Positions 18,267 to 27,217 of a DNA stretch of 64,000 nt are shown here, piece by piece. The translations under genes were made by a program, and so were the position numbers. Source of the stretch: Desulfosarcina widdelii (lineage in GTDB: Bacteria; Desulfobacterota; Desulfobacteria; Desulfobacterales; Desulfosarcinaceae); the NCBI RefSeq assembly GCF_009688965.1, contig NZ_AP021875.1, forward strand, positions 310,001 through 374,000, given 5' to 3'. Each line of letters starts with the position of its first letter. Position 1 is the first letter of the stretch. A model generated the notes under the pieces. The model searched no databases. It was not told where the DNA came from and saw only the letters and a program-made list of their open reading frames with translations.

Positions 18267-20657
18267 ATGCGCCACATCCTTAGGCTGATTTCCACCGCGA
18301 GCCTGATCCTGCTGACCGGCTGCGCCGGGCTCAACCGCTATCCGGTCGACGGCACCCAGTCCCTGGACGGTCTCCGGGCGCCGGCAACGGTGAACCGCGA
18401 CGAAAAGGGCATGGCCTATATTCACGCCCGGACGCTGGATGACGCCATGCTGGCCCTGGGGTATGTCACGGCCCAGGACCGGCTGTTCCAGATGACCCTC
18501 ACCCGCCTGTTCGCCCAGGGCCGCATCAGCGAACTGGCCGGTGAAAAGGGCAGGGATGTGGACATCCGCCATCGCACCCTGGGATTCCACCGGCGGGCGA
18601 TCGAGCATGCCAGGATGCTGGAACCGGATACCCGCCGCTGGTTCCAGCGGTATGTGGACGGCGTCAATGCCTATATCCGGTCCGGCGAGGATTCCTTTCC
18701 CCTGGAGTTCAAGCTGGCGGGGATATCGCCCGAATTGTGGTCCGTGGCCGACTGCCTGTCCATTTTGTACTACATGAGCTGGAGCACCTCGGCCAACCTG
18801 AAGGCCGAAATTGTCGCCCAGATGCTGATCGAACGGCTCGGCGAGCAAAAGGCCAGGGAGATTTTCCCCCTGAATGTCAATCCCGACGATGCGTTCTCCC
18901 TGAAGTTGGCCGCCGACGGGCGCATTTCTGAGAATTTGGCCGTCGGGTGCGATGGGATGCTTGCCGGCTTTCTGGAAGGCGGCTCCCATGAATTGGGGAG
19001 CAATAACTGGGTTGCCGGAGCAGACCTGTCGTCGGGTGGAAAACCGGTGGTATGCAACGACCCGCACTTAGATGCCCGGATCCTTCCCGGACCCTGGTAT
19101 CCGGCCGGGCTTTTCACCCCCGATAACCGCATCGTCGGCGTCCATATTCCGGGACTGCCCCTGATGCCCATCTTTCGCAACCAGCATGTGGCCGCAGGCA
19201 TTACCAATGCCTATGGAGACATGCAGGATCTGTTTGTCGAAACCGTCGATCCGGCAAATGCGGACCACTACCTGGAAGGCAGCCGTTCGATTCCCTTTGC
19301 CGTCATCCGGGAAACGCTGAAAATCCGGGACAAGAAGGCCGAAGACGGTTTCAGGGAGGAAGCCATTGAAATCCGCAGCACCAATAGAGGACCGGTGGTT
19401 TCCGGTGTGCTGAAGGGCCTGGAAACCGATAAATTCATGAGCCTGCGATGGGCGCCTTTCGAAACCATGGGACCGACACTAGGCGTGATGGAGGTGGTCC
19501 AGGCCAAAAGTACGGCCGAAATCCGGTCCGCGCTGGCCCATACCAACATCATCATGCTCAATTTCGTTTTCGGCGATGATCGCGGCGATTTCGGCTGGCA
19601 TGTTTCCGGACGTCTGCCCATTCGCAGCCGCTGCGACGGAACCGTTCCCTGTGTCGTCACTGACGGAGAAGACGACTGGCGTGGTTTCGTTCCCTTCGAT
19701 GAGATGCCCCAGATTACGAATCCGGTCAAAGGATGGGTGGGAACCTGCAACCATCACACCGTGCCTCACGACTATCCGTACTACTACTCTTCCTATCAGG
19801 CGACCAGCTATCGCTATCGCCGCCTTAAAGAACTGATGGCCATACCGGGCAAAAAGACGGCCGACCAGCATTGGCAGTACCAGCGCGATACCTACAACCT
19901 GCTGGCGGAAAAGCTGGTGCCTTTCATGGTGCCCGTCCTGAACCAATCGCTGCAGACGCGGCCGCTGGCCAAAATTCTCGGCCAGTGGGATTATCGCGAC
20001 ACGGCCGATGCCCCCGGCGCCACCGTGTTCCATTCCATTTACGAACGATTCGCCTGGCTGACATTTGCCGATGAACTGGGAGAACCGCTTGCCCGAACCA
20101 TGCTCGGGGTCTGGTATTTCTGGCAGGAACGGTTTCAGCAGATGATGTTGACCGACGACCTGGATCACTGGTTCGACGACGCCGCGACGAAAGCGGTTGT
20201 CGAGAGCAAACAGGATCTCCTGATCCGGGCGGCTTTGGACGCCCAAGCCGGTTTGTCCGAAACCCTGGGCGCCGACCCCGAGAACTGGAACTGGGGCGCC
20301 GTGCACCGCCACACCTTTGTCAGCCCGATCCGGCGGGAAGGGCCGGGCAGCGGCTTTCTGGGCGGCGGCACGCACCCTGCGCCCGGATCCGTGGAAACCC
20401 TGTACCGCGGGTTGTATGATTATGACGATCCTTACGCGGTAACCGTTTCGGCGTCCTTGCGCATGGTGGCCGATCTGGGCGACGACGATAAAGTGCTGGC
20501 CGTCATTCCCGGCGGGGTGGCCGGGCGGGTGTTTCACCCCCACGCCACCGACCAGATCGAGGCCTTCATGAGCGGAGAAAAACGTTACTGGTGGTTCAGC
20601 GACAATGCAATTGCAGAACATGCGCAATCCACCCTGCGGTTGCAGCCCCAACCCTGA
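18267..20657 (+). CDS. Penicillin-acylase/AHL-acylase family lipoprotein
   Basis: Ntn-hydrolase expected to be processed autocatalytically into alpha and beta chains; it cleaves amide-linked acyl groups (penicillins, acyl-homoserine lactones or similar amides). 796 residues. The signal peptide ends in the lipobox LLTGC (Cys19), so it is probably membrane-anchored outside the cytoplasm. The nucleophile is Ser245 in HELGSNNWVAGA, exposed after cleavage of Gly-Ser. Further family blocks are GKPVVCNDPHLDARILPGPWYP, SLRWAPFETMG, GWVGTCNHHTVP and the late GGTHPAPGSVETLYRG. A GGAGG ribosome site precedes the ATG. Substrate unproven. Confidence 0.87.
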   Translation: MRHILRLISTASLILLTGCAGLNRYPVDGTQSLDGLRAPATVNRDEKGMAYIHARTLDDAMLALGYVTAQDRLFQMTLTRLFAQGRISELAGEKGRDVDIRHRTLGFHRRAIEHARMLEPDTRRWFQRYVDGVNAYIRSGEDSFPLEFKLAGISPELWSVADCLSILYYMSWSTSANLKAEIVAQMLIERLGEQKAREIFPLNVNPDDAFSLKLAADGRISENLAVGCDGMLAGFLEGGSHELGSNNWVAGADLSSGGKPVVCNDPHLDARILPGPWYPAGLFTPDNRIVGVHIPGLPLMPIFRNQHVAAGITNAYGDMQDLFVETVDPANADHYLEGSRSIPFAVIRETLKIRDKKAEDGFREEAIEIRSTNRGPVVSGVLKGLETDKFMSLRWAPFETMGPTLGVMEVVQAKSTAEIRSALAHTNIIMLNFVFGDDRGDFGWHVSGRLPIRSRCDGTVPCVVTDGEDDWRGFVPFDEMPQITNPVKGWVGTCNHHTVPHDYPYYYSSYQATSYRYRRLKELMAIPGKKTADQHWQYQRDTYNLLAEKLVPFMVPVLNQSLQTRPLAKILGQWDYRDTADAPGATVFHSIYERFAWLTFADELGEPLARTMLGVWYFWQERFQQMMLTDDLDHWFDDAATKAVVESKQDLLIRAALDAQAGLSETLGADPENWNWGAVHRHTFVSPIRREGPGSGFLGGGTHPAPGSVETLYRGLYDYDDPYAVTVSASLRMVADLGDDDKVLAVIPGGVAGRVFHPHATDQIEAFMSGEKRYWWFSDNAIAEHAQSTLRLQPQP

Positions 20658-20674
20658 AAAAACCGGCGTTGGTT

Positions 20675-21952
20675 TTATTCTCCCGGGAGCTTCTCCAGTC
20701 TTGCCAGTTTGCCGGCGGCATCGCGGGTTTTGTTCCACTCCCTGCGCGTGCAGGCCGCCATGTCCCCCGGCAGGCTGTCGATGATTTCAAAATAGTCCAG
20801 ATTGTACTTGTTTTTTACCACCTCGTCTCTGGGTTTGCAGCGCACCACGTAAACCGTCTGTACCGACTGATGATCGAAGTCTCGCCAGACCTGAGGATCT
20901 TTGAGCAATTGGTAGCGGTGCCCTTCCAGGGCTTTGATTACTGTCGGCGCATCGAAACTGCCGGCCCGTTCCACCGCCGCTTTGTATTCGAAAAGAATGG
21001 TGTAAGCGGAAGCCGCAGAAGAGCTGGGGTAGCGCGTGTTCGCCTGACGGTAGTCTTCCACAAACTGAATTCCCCGTTTAAAGTGGTATCTGTAAGGAAC
21101 CTGCCAGCACCACGGAACGGTTCCCACAACTCCCTGCATGGCCCTCGGACCGCCGCGTTCGGCCATGCCCAGGGTTAGATTGGGAACTACGATCTGCATG
21201 CGGTCCTTCATGCCCATCTTGTGCGCCAGGCGGATGGCGTTGGCCATTTCCTGGCCGAACAGAACCATGACCAGCACGTCCGGGCGCTCTCTGGCCGCAG
21301 CAGTCAGTGCCTCGGTAAAATCGATGGAGGGAAACGGTGTGAGAATGCCCTTGTGCACGGATTTGTCTTCGGTGCCGGTGAATTTTCTCAAAGATGCTTC
21401 GGTTGTCCATCCCCAGGTATAATCGGAGGTGATATAGAAGTATTTTTTCCCGGAATACTTCTTTTTGAGAAATGAAGAGATGGCTTTGGCGGCCATCCAC
21501 GAATCATTGCACTCCCGGAAGGTATGGCGATGCGCCTCGCAGCCGGTGACTGTTGTGGAATAGGTCAGGGTGCCGAAAAAGGGAACCCCTTTTTGCTGGC
21601 AGACCTTGGACACAGCCACGGCAACCGCACTGGAAGACCCCCCGAAGACCATTTGCGCGCCATCGATGTCGATCGCTCGGACGGCGTTTTTGGCGGCGAT
21701 GTCTGTATTGGATTGGGTGTTGTAGGTGACCAGTTCGACCTGTTTGTTCAAGATGCCGCCCTGGGCGTTGATTTGATTTTTTGCCAGATAGGCCGCTTTC
21801 CACTGCTCTTTGCCTTGCTTGAAATAGGGACCGGTTTCGGGGTAGTTCAATGCGACGGTAACGGTGCCCTCGCTGGCCAGAGAAGCGGATGCGATAAAAA
21901 AGAGCAGGAGTGCAGCCTGGATGCAGCAGGTTGTCGTTCGACGGTATTGCAT
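20675..21952 (-). CDS. ABC transporter periplasmic binding protein, LivK/amide type
   Basis: 425-residue type-1 periplasmic binding protein with a cleavable signal peptide (hydrophobic stretch ending ASASLASEG). The two-lobe pattern is clear: TVTVALNYPETGPYFKQGKEQW at the start, GAQMVFGGSSSAVAVAVS, then FYITSDYTWGWTTEASLRKF and LVMVLFGQEMANAIRLAHKMGM. It is related to branched-chain amino acid, urea and amide binding proteins, and the ligand cannot be told. No permease or ATPase gene is nearby, so it is an orphan receptor. Very strong AAGGAGGTCAAC before the ATG. It is separated by only 17 bp from the convergent acylase, where AAAACC-GGCGTT-GGTTTT could be a small two-way terminator. Confidence 0.85.
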   Translation of the reverse strand: MQYRRTTTCCIQAALLLFFIASASLASEGTVTVALNYPETGPYFKQGKEQWKAAYLAKNQINAQGGILNKQVELVTYNTQSNTDIAAKNAVRAIDIDGAQMVFGGSSSAVAVAVSKVCQQKGVPFFGTLTYSTTVTGCEAHRHTFRECNDSWMAAKAISSFLKKKYSGKKYFYITSDYTWGWTTEASLRKFTGTEDKSVHKGILTPFPSIDFTEALTAAARERPDVLVMVLFGQEMANAIRLAHKMGMKDRMQIVVPNLTLGMAERGGPRAMQGVVGTVPWCWQVPYRYHFKRGIQFVEDYRQANTRYPSSSAASAYTILFEYKAAVERAGSFDAPTVIKALEGHRYQLLKDPQVWRDFDHQSVQTVYVVRCKPRDEVVKNKYNLDYFEIIDSLPGDMAACTRREWNKTRDAAGKLARLEKLPGE

Positions 21953-22224
21953 GTTGACCTCCTTTTATGCATGCCGTGGCGGCATGCCCGGTTTTCGGGC
22001 CTGTCTTCGAAAGGGTCGATGGTGGGTCCAACCCCGAATCTATAGAACTGAACAAGCTACGTAAAATAACGAAACAGCAAAACCTATGCCACAAAAATAA
22101 AATTAAAATCGTACAATAAATGAAAACAATTCATTTATATGGGGTTTGGAATCGATGAAATTTTTAAATAAATCGGTTTTTGTTAAAATATAAGGATAAT
22201 TTTAAATTGCTGGAGGCGGGCAAC

Positions 22225-22269
22225 ATGGAACGCCCTTTCAACATCGACAGGTACGGAGTTCATCCATGA
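22225..22269 (+). CDS. Possible 14-residue leader peptide MERPFNIDRYGVHP
   Basis: An ATG with an excellent GGAGG ribosome site begins a 14-codon frame whose TGA overlaps the ATG of the flavoprotein gene (ATGA at 22266-22269). The arrangement would couple translation of the two. The downstream gene also has its own GGAG. No terminator/antiterminator pair was seen, so attenuation is not claimed. AT-rich sequence at 22040-22215 probably holds divergent promoters for this gene and the binding protein. Confidence 0.35.
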   Translation: MERPFNIDRYGVHP

Positions 22270-23369
22270 AGACGGATGTGGTCGTTGTGGGTGCCGGACC
22301 GGCCGGTTGTGCAGCGGCCCACGATCTGGCTTTGCAGGGCATCCGCGTACGGCTGCTGGACCGGGTCGAATTTCCGCGAAAAAAGGTGTGTGCCGGCGGG
22401 TTAACGGTCAAAGCGCGCCGCGCGCTGCCATATTCCGCCGAACCGGTTGTCCAGCGGACCGTTAGCAGCCTTGCCGTCAGTTGCCGCATGCGGCGCCAGC
22501 GGTTTTTTACCGGCAAGGATCCCATCTGCCATATGGTGGACCGATCAGCCTTCGACTTTTTCTGTCTGCAAAAGACAGTGGCCGCCGGAGCGGTATTCAA
22601 AATTGTCAATCGGATCGAGAGTATCGTGGAAACCCGCGGGATCGTTACGATGAACACGGACTTCGGACCGATTCGCTGCCGATATCTGATCGGCGCCGAC
22701 GGGGTTCATAGCCGGGTGCGGCTGCTCACAGGCCGATTTAAAGCGATTCGCTTCGGTTTTGGCATTGAAGGGATTGTTAAGGACCTGCCGGACAACGATC
22801 CGGGCATGGGCTTCGATTTCGATAAGGTGTGTGGCGGCTATGGCTGGGTATTTCCCAAAAAGGACCACATCAATGTCGGCCTGTATACCCAGCGGTGGCC
22901 GGCCCGTATCCGGCGGCAGGATCTGGCCGATTACGCTTCCCGAAGGCTCGGCGGCGCTCCGCCCGAACAGGTCAGCGGCTATCGGTTGGGAATGGGCGGT
23001 TGGCGATATTGGCCCGGGCGTGGACGGGTGCTGCTCGCGGGCGATGCAGCAGGACTGGTAGACCCGCTGCTGGGAGAAGGCTTGTATCACGCCATCGTCA
23101 GTGGCCGGAAGGCAGCCAGGGCCGTCACCGATGCCATGGATACCGGCTGCGATGCCTGCCGGTCGTATGGATTCGCCCTGGCGCCCATCCAGCGGGAATT
23201 GCTGTTCGCCCGGTTTGCCGCGGCCGTTTTTTACCGGCTGCCCGACATGGGCTATTCGCTGCTGACTTCACCGGCAGCCCGGATTCCGCTCATGGGTGGG
23301 TTTGCCCGAGGAATGACGCTGCTGGACCTTGTTTTGAACGGGGTTCGATTTTGGATAGGCCGTATTTAG
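22266..23369 (+). CDS. FAD-dependent geranylgeranyl-reductase-family oxidoreductase
   Basis: 367 residues. The Rossmann FAD motif is VVVVGAGPAGCAAAHDLA at residues 5-22, followed by RKKVCAGGLTVKAR, the substrate-domain stretch GGYGWVFPKKDHINVGLY, and the second FAD motif RVLLAGDAAGLVDPLLGEGLYHAI. These are hallmarks of the geranylgeranyl reductase family, which saturates isoprenoid double bonds (quinone or lipid side chains) or acts as a flavin monooxygenase/halogenase relative. No membrane segment is seen. A role in menaquinone or isoprenoid reduction is possible but not shown by the neighbours. Confidence 0.8.
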   Translation: MKTDVVVVGAGPAGCAAAHDLALQGIRVRLLDRVEFPRKKVCAGGLTVKARRALPYSAEPVVQRTVSSLAVSCRMRRQRFFTGKDPICHMVDRSAFDFFCLQKTVAAGAVFKIVNRIESIVETRGIVTMNTDFGPIRCRYLIGADGVHSRVRLLTGRFKAIRFGFGIEGIVKDLPDNDPGMGFDFDKVCGGYGWVFPKKDHINVGLYTQRWPARIRRQDLADYASRRLGGAPPEQVSGYRLGMGGWRYWPGRGRVLLAGDAAGLVDPLLGEGLYHAIVSGRKAARAVTDAMDTGCDACRSYGFALAPIQRELLFARFAAAVFYRLPDMGYSLLTSPAARIPLMGGFARGMTLLDLVLNGVRFWIGRI

Positions 23370-23373
23370 CTGA

Positions 23374-23616
23374 TAATGGTTCAAGGATTCAAAGGTTCGA
23401 GGCATCTCCTATCAATTGAACCAACGCAGCCAACCAGTCAAACGATCCAATCTCTCTGCGCCCTTAGCGTCTCCGCGGTGATTTCCCACATCTCAAATCC
23501 ATCTTGCATCATCTGTCCTCCGACCTCCGACCTCCGACCTCCGACCTCCGACTTCCGACCTCTGTCTTCAGTCATCCGACTTCGGTCATCCCACATCCCT
23601 CATCCATCTTTCATCC
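23374..23616. repeat. Composite of periodic arrays: 8-, 9- and 7-bp units
   Basis: In order: GGTTCAAGGATTCAAAGG (8-bp family), CCAACGCAGCCAACCAG (9-bp TTGGTT family), CTCTGCGCCCTTAGCGTC and TCCGCGGTG (GCAGAG family), then about ten heptamers of CTCCGAC, CTTCCGAC and CATCCCA type. The array stops exactly at the metF stop codon, and the last two Glu codons of metF (CTCCTC on the plus strand) continue its pattern. No gene is present. Confidence 0.7.
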
Positions 23617-25173
23617 TCACTCCTCCACCAGCAACCGGCAGGTCGCCTTCCTGCAAAATCCGGCAATTTCATTCCCGCTGCTCTGGTGATCCCGGCCCAG
23701 GTGAAAATTGATCCAGGAAGAGGTCTCGTCCAGTTCCCACATGCGCGGTGGTACGCAGCCCTCGCACATCTGTTTGATTTCCCCTTTGGCGGCCAGCCGG
23801 TTGTGAGCGCGGAACCAGACGCACGGTCGATCCGGATGTACTTCACACATGCCGTCGCGGCTGCCGCCGCAGGCCCCGTTGCGGGTGTGCTTGGGGCATC
23901 CCCATTCGGGGCACAGAAAGCCGACATGCTGGATGGCGCAGTCGCCGCATTGCCGGCATCCCAGCAGCATGCGTTTGATGGGGTGCTCGATCAGACGAAG
24001 AAAGAGGCTGCCGGCGATGTTGCCGTCCAGGGCGCTGCAGATCGCTTTGTACAAAGGGGCCAGGAAAGAATCGAAATCGAAAAACAGGTTATGGGAGACT
24101 TTCATCAGGGGATACAGAATCCGATCGACCACCGGCAGCGGCCTGGGTGCCAGTCCCAAGGTAGTTTTGCTCGCCGTTTCGGGCGGCGTCTCCCGGAACG
24201 CATAAAAACCGTTGGATTGTGGATAGTTGAAGCGGGGCAGCCATTGCTGCCAGTCGTCGCCGATCTGCTCCATGCGGTCCAGGATTTTGCCCACCGTGGC
24301 AAAATCCCGGTGAATGCCTCCGATATGAATGCCCCGGTAACCGAGCCCTTTCAGCACGGCTCCCAACCGGGCCGCCCGTTCGATGGCAAACTTGCGGCCT
24401 TCCTGCTTGTCTTTCCACTCCTTTTCAACGGAGTGCAGTAGATCATCGGTGACGACGGCTCCCGGCACCCGTCCCTGGTTCATGATGCGGGCCGCATGGG
24501 GGCTGAGCACATAGACCGATCCCAGGGTGGGGACGTCGATTCCCATGTGCCGCTGAATGCCGATCAATTCCTGGAATTTACGGGCGTCGTAGCCGAGCTG
24601 GGTGATCAAAAACTGGGCCCCGGCGGCAACCTTGCGGCTCATTTTTGCATACTGGGCCACGCATTCGCCTTCGGTTCGTTTGAAGGGCGAAACCGCACCG
24701 CCGGAGAAAAAGCTGTCCGGGTCTCCGGCCGCATTGATGCGTTTGCCGATCAGATTCAGCATGATGTGCAGGTTGACCGAATCGATGTCGAACACCGGTG
24801 CCCCCTGGCCGCCGAAACCTTTTCCGGAATAGTCGCCGGTAAGGGCCAGGATGTTTTTCATGCCCATCATGGCGAGCTGCAGGGCACGGCTTTCCATGCC
24901 CACCCGGTTCATGTCCCGGCAGGTAAAATGGACGATGACATCCATGCCGATGGAGAAAATCCGGTAGCCGATGGCATCGGGGCTCAAGGAAGGGTTGCCT
25001 CCGGGATTGTCCGTGATGGAAACGGCCGAGACCCGGCCGTCGGCAAAGGCGTCTTTGGCAATGCCCATGACCGTGTCCACGGATCTTCCCGTGGACTCCC
25101 GGCCGGGCACCAGTTCCAGCGTCACGACGAACCGCCTGGAATCTGAAATGTCGTTCTGAAAAACCCTTAGCAT
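23617..25173 (-). CDS. metF: Methylene-tetrahydrofolate reductase, MetF-MetV fusion
   Basis: 518 residues from the ATG at 25173, which has AGG nine bases upstream. The N-terminal 300 residues form the MetF TIM barrel (RRFVVTLELVPGR; HFTCRDMNR; LALTGDYSGKG; AGAQFLITQLGYD). The C-terminal ~200 residues are the Cys-rich MetV-type region: CRQCGDC, FLCPEWGCPKHTRNGACGGS, MCEVHPDRPCVW and CEGC. In acetogens and other Wood-Ljungdahl organisms MetV is a separate subunit; here it is fused. It would interconvert methylene- and methyl-THF for the C1 branch of the pathway. A perfect palindrome CCCCGAATTCGGGG (25196-25209) lies in the 5' leader just upstream of the ribosome site. Confidence 0.9.
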   Translation of the reverse strand: MLRVFQNDISDSRRFVVTLELVPGRESTGRSVDTVMGIAKDAFADGRVSAVSITDNPGGNPSLSPDAIGYRIFSIGMDVIVHFTCRDMNRVGMESRALQLAMMGMKNILALTGDYSGKGFGGQGAPVFDIDSVNLHIMLNLIGKRINAAGDPDSFFSGGAVSPFKRTEGECVAQYAKMSRKVAAGAQFLITQLGYDARKFQELIGIQRHMGIDVPTLGSVYVLSPHAARIMNQGRVPGAVVTDDLLHSVEKEWKDKQEGRKFAIERAARLGAVLKGLGYRGIHIGGIHRDFATVGKILDRMEQIGDDWQQWLPRFNYPQSNGFYAFRETPPETASKTTLGLAPRPLPVVDRILYPLMKVSHNLFFDFDSFLAPLYKAICSALDGNIAGSLFLRLIEHPIKRMLLGCRQCGDCAIQHVGFLCPEWGCPKHTRNGACGGSRDGMCEVHPDRPCVWFRAHNRLAAKGEIKQMCEGCVPPRMWELDETSSWINFHLGRDHQSSGNEIAGFCRKATCRLLVEE

Positions 25174-25381
25174 CAGTGCCAACCTTTTTTATCAGCCCCG
25201 AATTCGGGGGAATGGTTATTTAAGTTCAATCTTGAAAAAGATTCTGAAAGGACCTATTTTAACCAGTTGGGTTGCAGCGGACGTGAATATCTCCAGCGGC
25301 AGGGCTTTTCGTTGGCGCGATTTTCAGGCCTGCATGCCATCCAAGAAAACAGTACTATCGCCGATTAAAACGGCTTGATCA

Positions 25382-25855
25382 ATGGATATGAAATGGCTCT
25401 GCTTCATTATCCATAAAAATGATTATGAAAAAGGTGCAAATTTCGTGAATGATTTCAATGAACATAAATGGCCGGCGGTAATTTTCTTTGTGACCTGCGG
25501 GCTCTTTTTTTTCGGCTGCGTCTGGTACCTGTGGGCCGGGGCGACGAACCCGGAGTATTACTGGCAGCCGTCCGAAGCCCTGGCCCTGGAATCGCCGGAA
25601 CCGTTTTTGGAGAAGAACGAATGCGTTCTTCTGACTAAAAATAAGGGGGTCCGGGTAAACGGCGCCCGTGTCGTATACCGGGGCAGCCGCAACGGCGCCC
25701 TTTTGCTCGATCTTTACGTCCTGCAACTCGACCCCCACTATGGGTATCCCCACAAAATCGAGGAAGACCAGGCCCGCAAGGGCTTCCGCATGGGAGAAGA
25801 ACACTACAAGGTCCTGGCGGCCAGTGACGCCAAAATCAGTCTGCAACGGCTGTAA
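25382..25855 (+). CDS. Single-pass membrane protein of unknown function
   Basis: 157 residues from ATG 25382. The protein has a short cytoplasmic start, one transmembrane helix (WPAVIFFVTCGLFFFGCVWY, about residues 30-49) and a soluble C-terminal domain of about 100 residues rich in beta character. An in-frame GTG at 25445 has a better ribosome site (AAAAGGTG) and would give 137 residues still including the helix. Family not recognised. It is divergent from metF and convergent with the NUDIX gene. Confidence 0.6.
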   Translation: MDMKWLCFIIHKNDYEKGANFVNDFNEHKWPAVIFFVTCGLFFFGCVWYLWAGATNPEYYWQPSEALALESPEPFLEKNECVLLTKNKGVRVNGARVVYRGSRNGALLLDLYVLQLDPHYGYPHKIEEDQARKGFRMGEEHYKVLAASDAKISLQRL

Positions 25856-25869
25856 AACCAAAAAAATCT

Positions 25870-25925
25870 GCAGCTCATAGTCGATAGCTCATAGGGAATT
25901 CGAAATTGCTATCAGCTATCCGGAT
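25870..25925. repeat. 7-bp-period inverted repeat (AGCTCAT family)
   Basis: AGCTCAT, AGTCGAT, AGCTCAT, AGGG form one arm; GCTATCAGCTATCC is the inverted partner across about 12 bp. The right arm supplies the stop codon and last codons of the NUDIX gene (…NPDS). Confidence 0.6.
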
Positions 25926-26922
25926 TCCTTACCGGACGAAAAACGCCTCCACTGAGCCACAGTCGGGAAAAGGGCGCCCCCACCGGCAGCACATCCTTTT
26001 GCAAACGGTACTCATCGACGCGCACCGTGTCGCGCTCATAATCCGGATCCCAGGGTTGCACGAGCAGGCCGCCTTTTTCAAGGGGCCACAGGCGCGGCGT
26101 GATCGCTGCCGGCCACGTGCGGTTACGGGCCTCGACGACCATTTCCCGCAAGTCGGCAAAGGAGAGCATCTGGTGCAGGGTCACCAATGCCGGCGGACTC
26201 AAGGGCAGCGATCCGTCTGAATTTTTTGTCAGCGCTTCGCGGGGGGAGATCCATATGCCGTCAACTGTTTCACGGTTGTCCGGACGGCATCGTTGATTCC
26301 TTTTTACAGGTGCTATGAAAAAACAGGTGTCGAATCGTTTGGGCATCGACTGCGGGGTGATCCAGCGGCTCCAGTAGGCCATTTTAGAGGTTGAGAGGAT
26401 CAGATCCCTGGTCCCTGCCAATCGTTTGAACGACAGCCCTCCAGCCGGCCGGCGGTTAGCCGGGTCTGTACACGGATCCGCTTCTGTCATGCCGGACTTG
26501 ATCCGACCTTCAGGAAATGCACTGGATTCCGGCCTTCGCCGGAATGACGGAGAATTGAAATCTTTCGTTGCCGGAGCAGTCGCAGGGCCGCCGCCCCTTG
26601 CCATGGGCCCGGCCAGCAGCACCCCGGCTTCCTCCCAGGTTTCCCGGATGGCGGCCACGGCAAAGGGCAGGATCGTTTCCGGCCTGCCGTTCAAGGCCGC
26701 AGGCATCTCTTTTTCCGACAGGTCCACGTGGCCCAGCCAGAAATCGGTATCCCGATCTTCGGCTTCCAGGCGGCCTCCGGGAAAAACATAGACGCCGGGC
26801 ATGAATCGGCTCGCGGCACTGCGCCGCAACAGGTAAAGTTCCATTTCCGATTCGTTTTGTCGGACCAGAATGAGGGTGGCGGATGGCGTCGGTGGGGGCG
26901 GCTGTTGGGGTACAATGGACAT
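25912..26922 (-). CDS. NUDIX hydrolase with split Nudix box and an inserted repeat
   Basis: 336 residues. The N-terminal strand SATLILVRQ and FMPGVYVFPGGRLEAEDRD open the Nudix fold; REVxEExGU appears as RETWEEAGVLL about 45 residues later. A Nudix box interrupted this way is seen in NUDT19/RP2-type CoA- or nucleotide-diphosphate hydrolases. Residues around 123-146 (SFRRRPESS…IKSGM) are encoded by a dispersed palindromic element, so the family's loop is enlarged there but the frame is kept. The C-terminal part (WITPQSMPKRFDTCFFIAPV) is typical of this subfamily. Pyrophosphohydrolase activity is likely; the substrate is unknown. Confidence 0.82.
   Translation of the reverse strand: MSIVPQQPPPPTPSATLILVRQNESEMELYLLRRSAASRFMPGVYVFPGGRLEAEDRDTDFWLGHVDLSEKEMPAALNGRPETILPFAVAAIRETWEEAGVLLAGPMARGGGPATAPATKDFNSPSFRRRPESSAFPEGRIKSGMTEADPCTDPANRRPAGGLSFKRLAGTRDLILSTSKMAYWSRWITPQSMPKRFDTCFFIAPVKRNQRCRPDNRETVDGIWISPREALTKNSDGSLPLSPPALVTLHQMLSFADLREMVVEARNRTWPAAITPRLWPLEKGGLLVQPWDPDYERDTVRVDEYRLQKDVLPVGAPFSRLWLSGGVFRPVRNPDS
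26482..26553 (-). repeat. Palindromic dispersed element inside the NUDIX gene
   Basis: On the minus strand it begins CGTCATTCCGGCGAAGGCC and ends AAGTCCGGCATGACAG, with an inner hairpin CCGGCGAAGGCCGG. This repeat, known from translated fragments such as FRRRPESS or VIPAKAGIQ in many proteobacteria, is 72 bp here, exactly 24 codons, and leaves the reading frame open. Confidence 0.75.
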
Positions 26923-26984
26923 TGATGACGCGAACCATGATGTAAGGTTTTATCTTGACCCTGGCCAAGCGAAAACAACCCTCT

Positions 26985-27217
26985 TTTTGAACGTCGACCA
27001 TCGAACATCGAACGTCCAATATCGAATAATGAGCTCGCTTTGCTCCTTATTCACGCGAACCCTGGAACCCCTGGCCCCTCGAACCTTTTCCCTTTCGAAA
27101 ATCCCAAACCACATCTCCTATCTCACATCCCACATCCCACATCGTCCATCCAACATCACTATCATTTGTAACGCCAACCAACCCGACAAACTCAACCAAC
27201 CAAACCAACTTAAACTG
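26985..27217. repeat. Composite of periodic arrays between NUDIX and kinase genes
   Basis: Successive blocks are GAACATCGAACGTCC heptamers around a GAGCTCGCTTTGCTCC hairpin, 8-mers (CCTGGAACCCCTGGCCCC), heptamers of CACATCC type, and AACCAACCAAACCAAC. They end three bases before the kinase stop codon. Confidence 0.65.
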
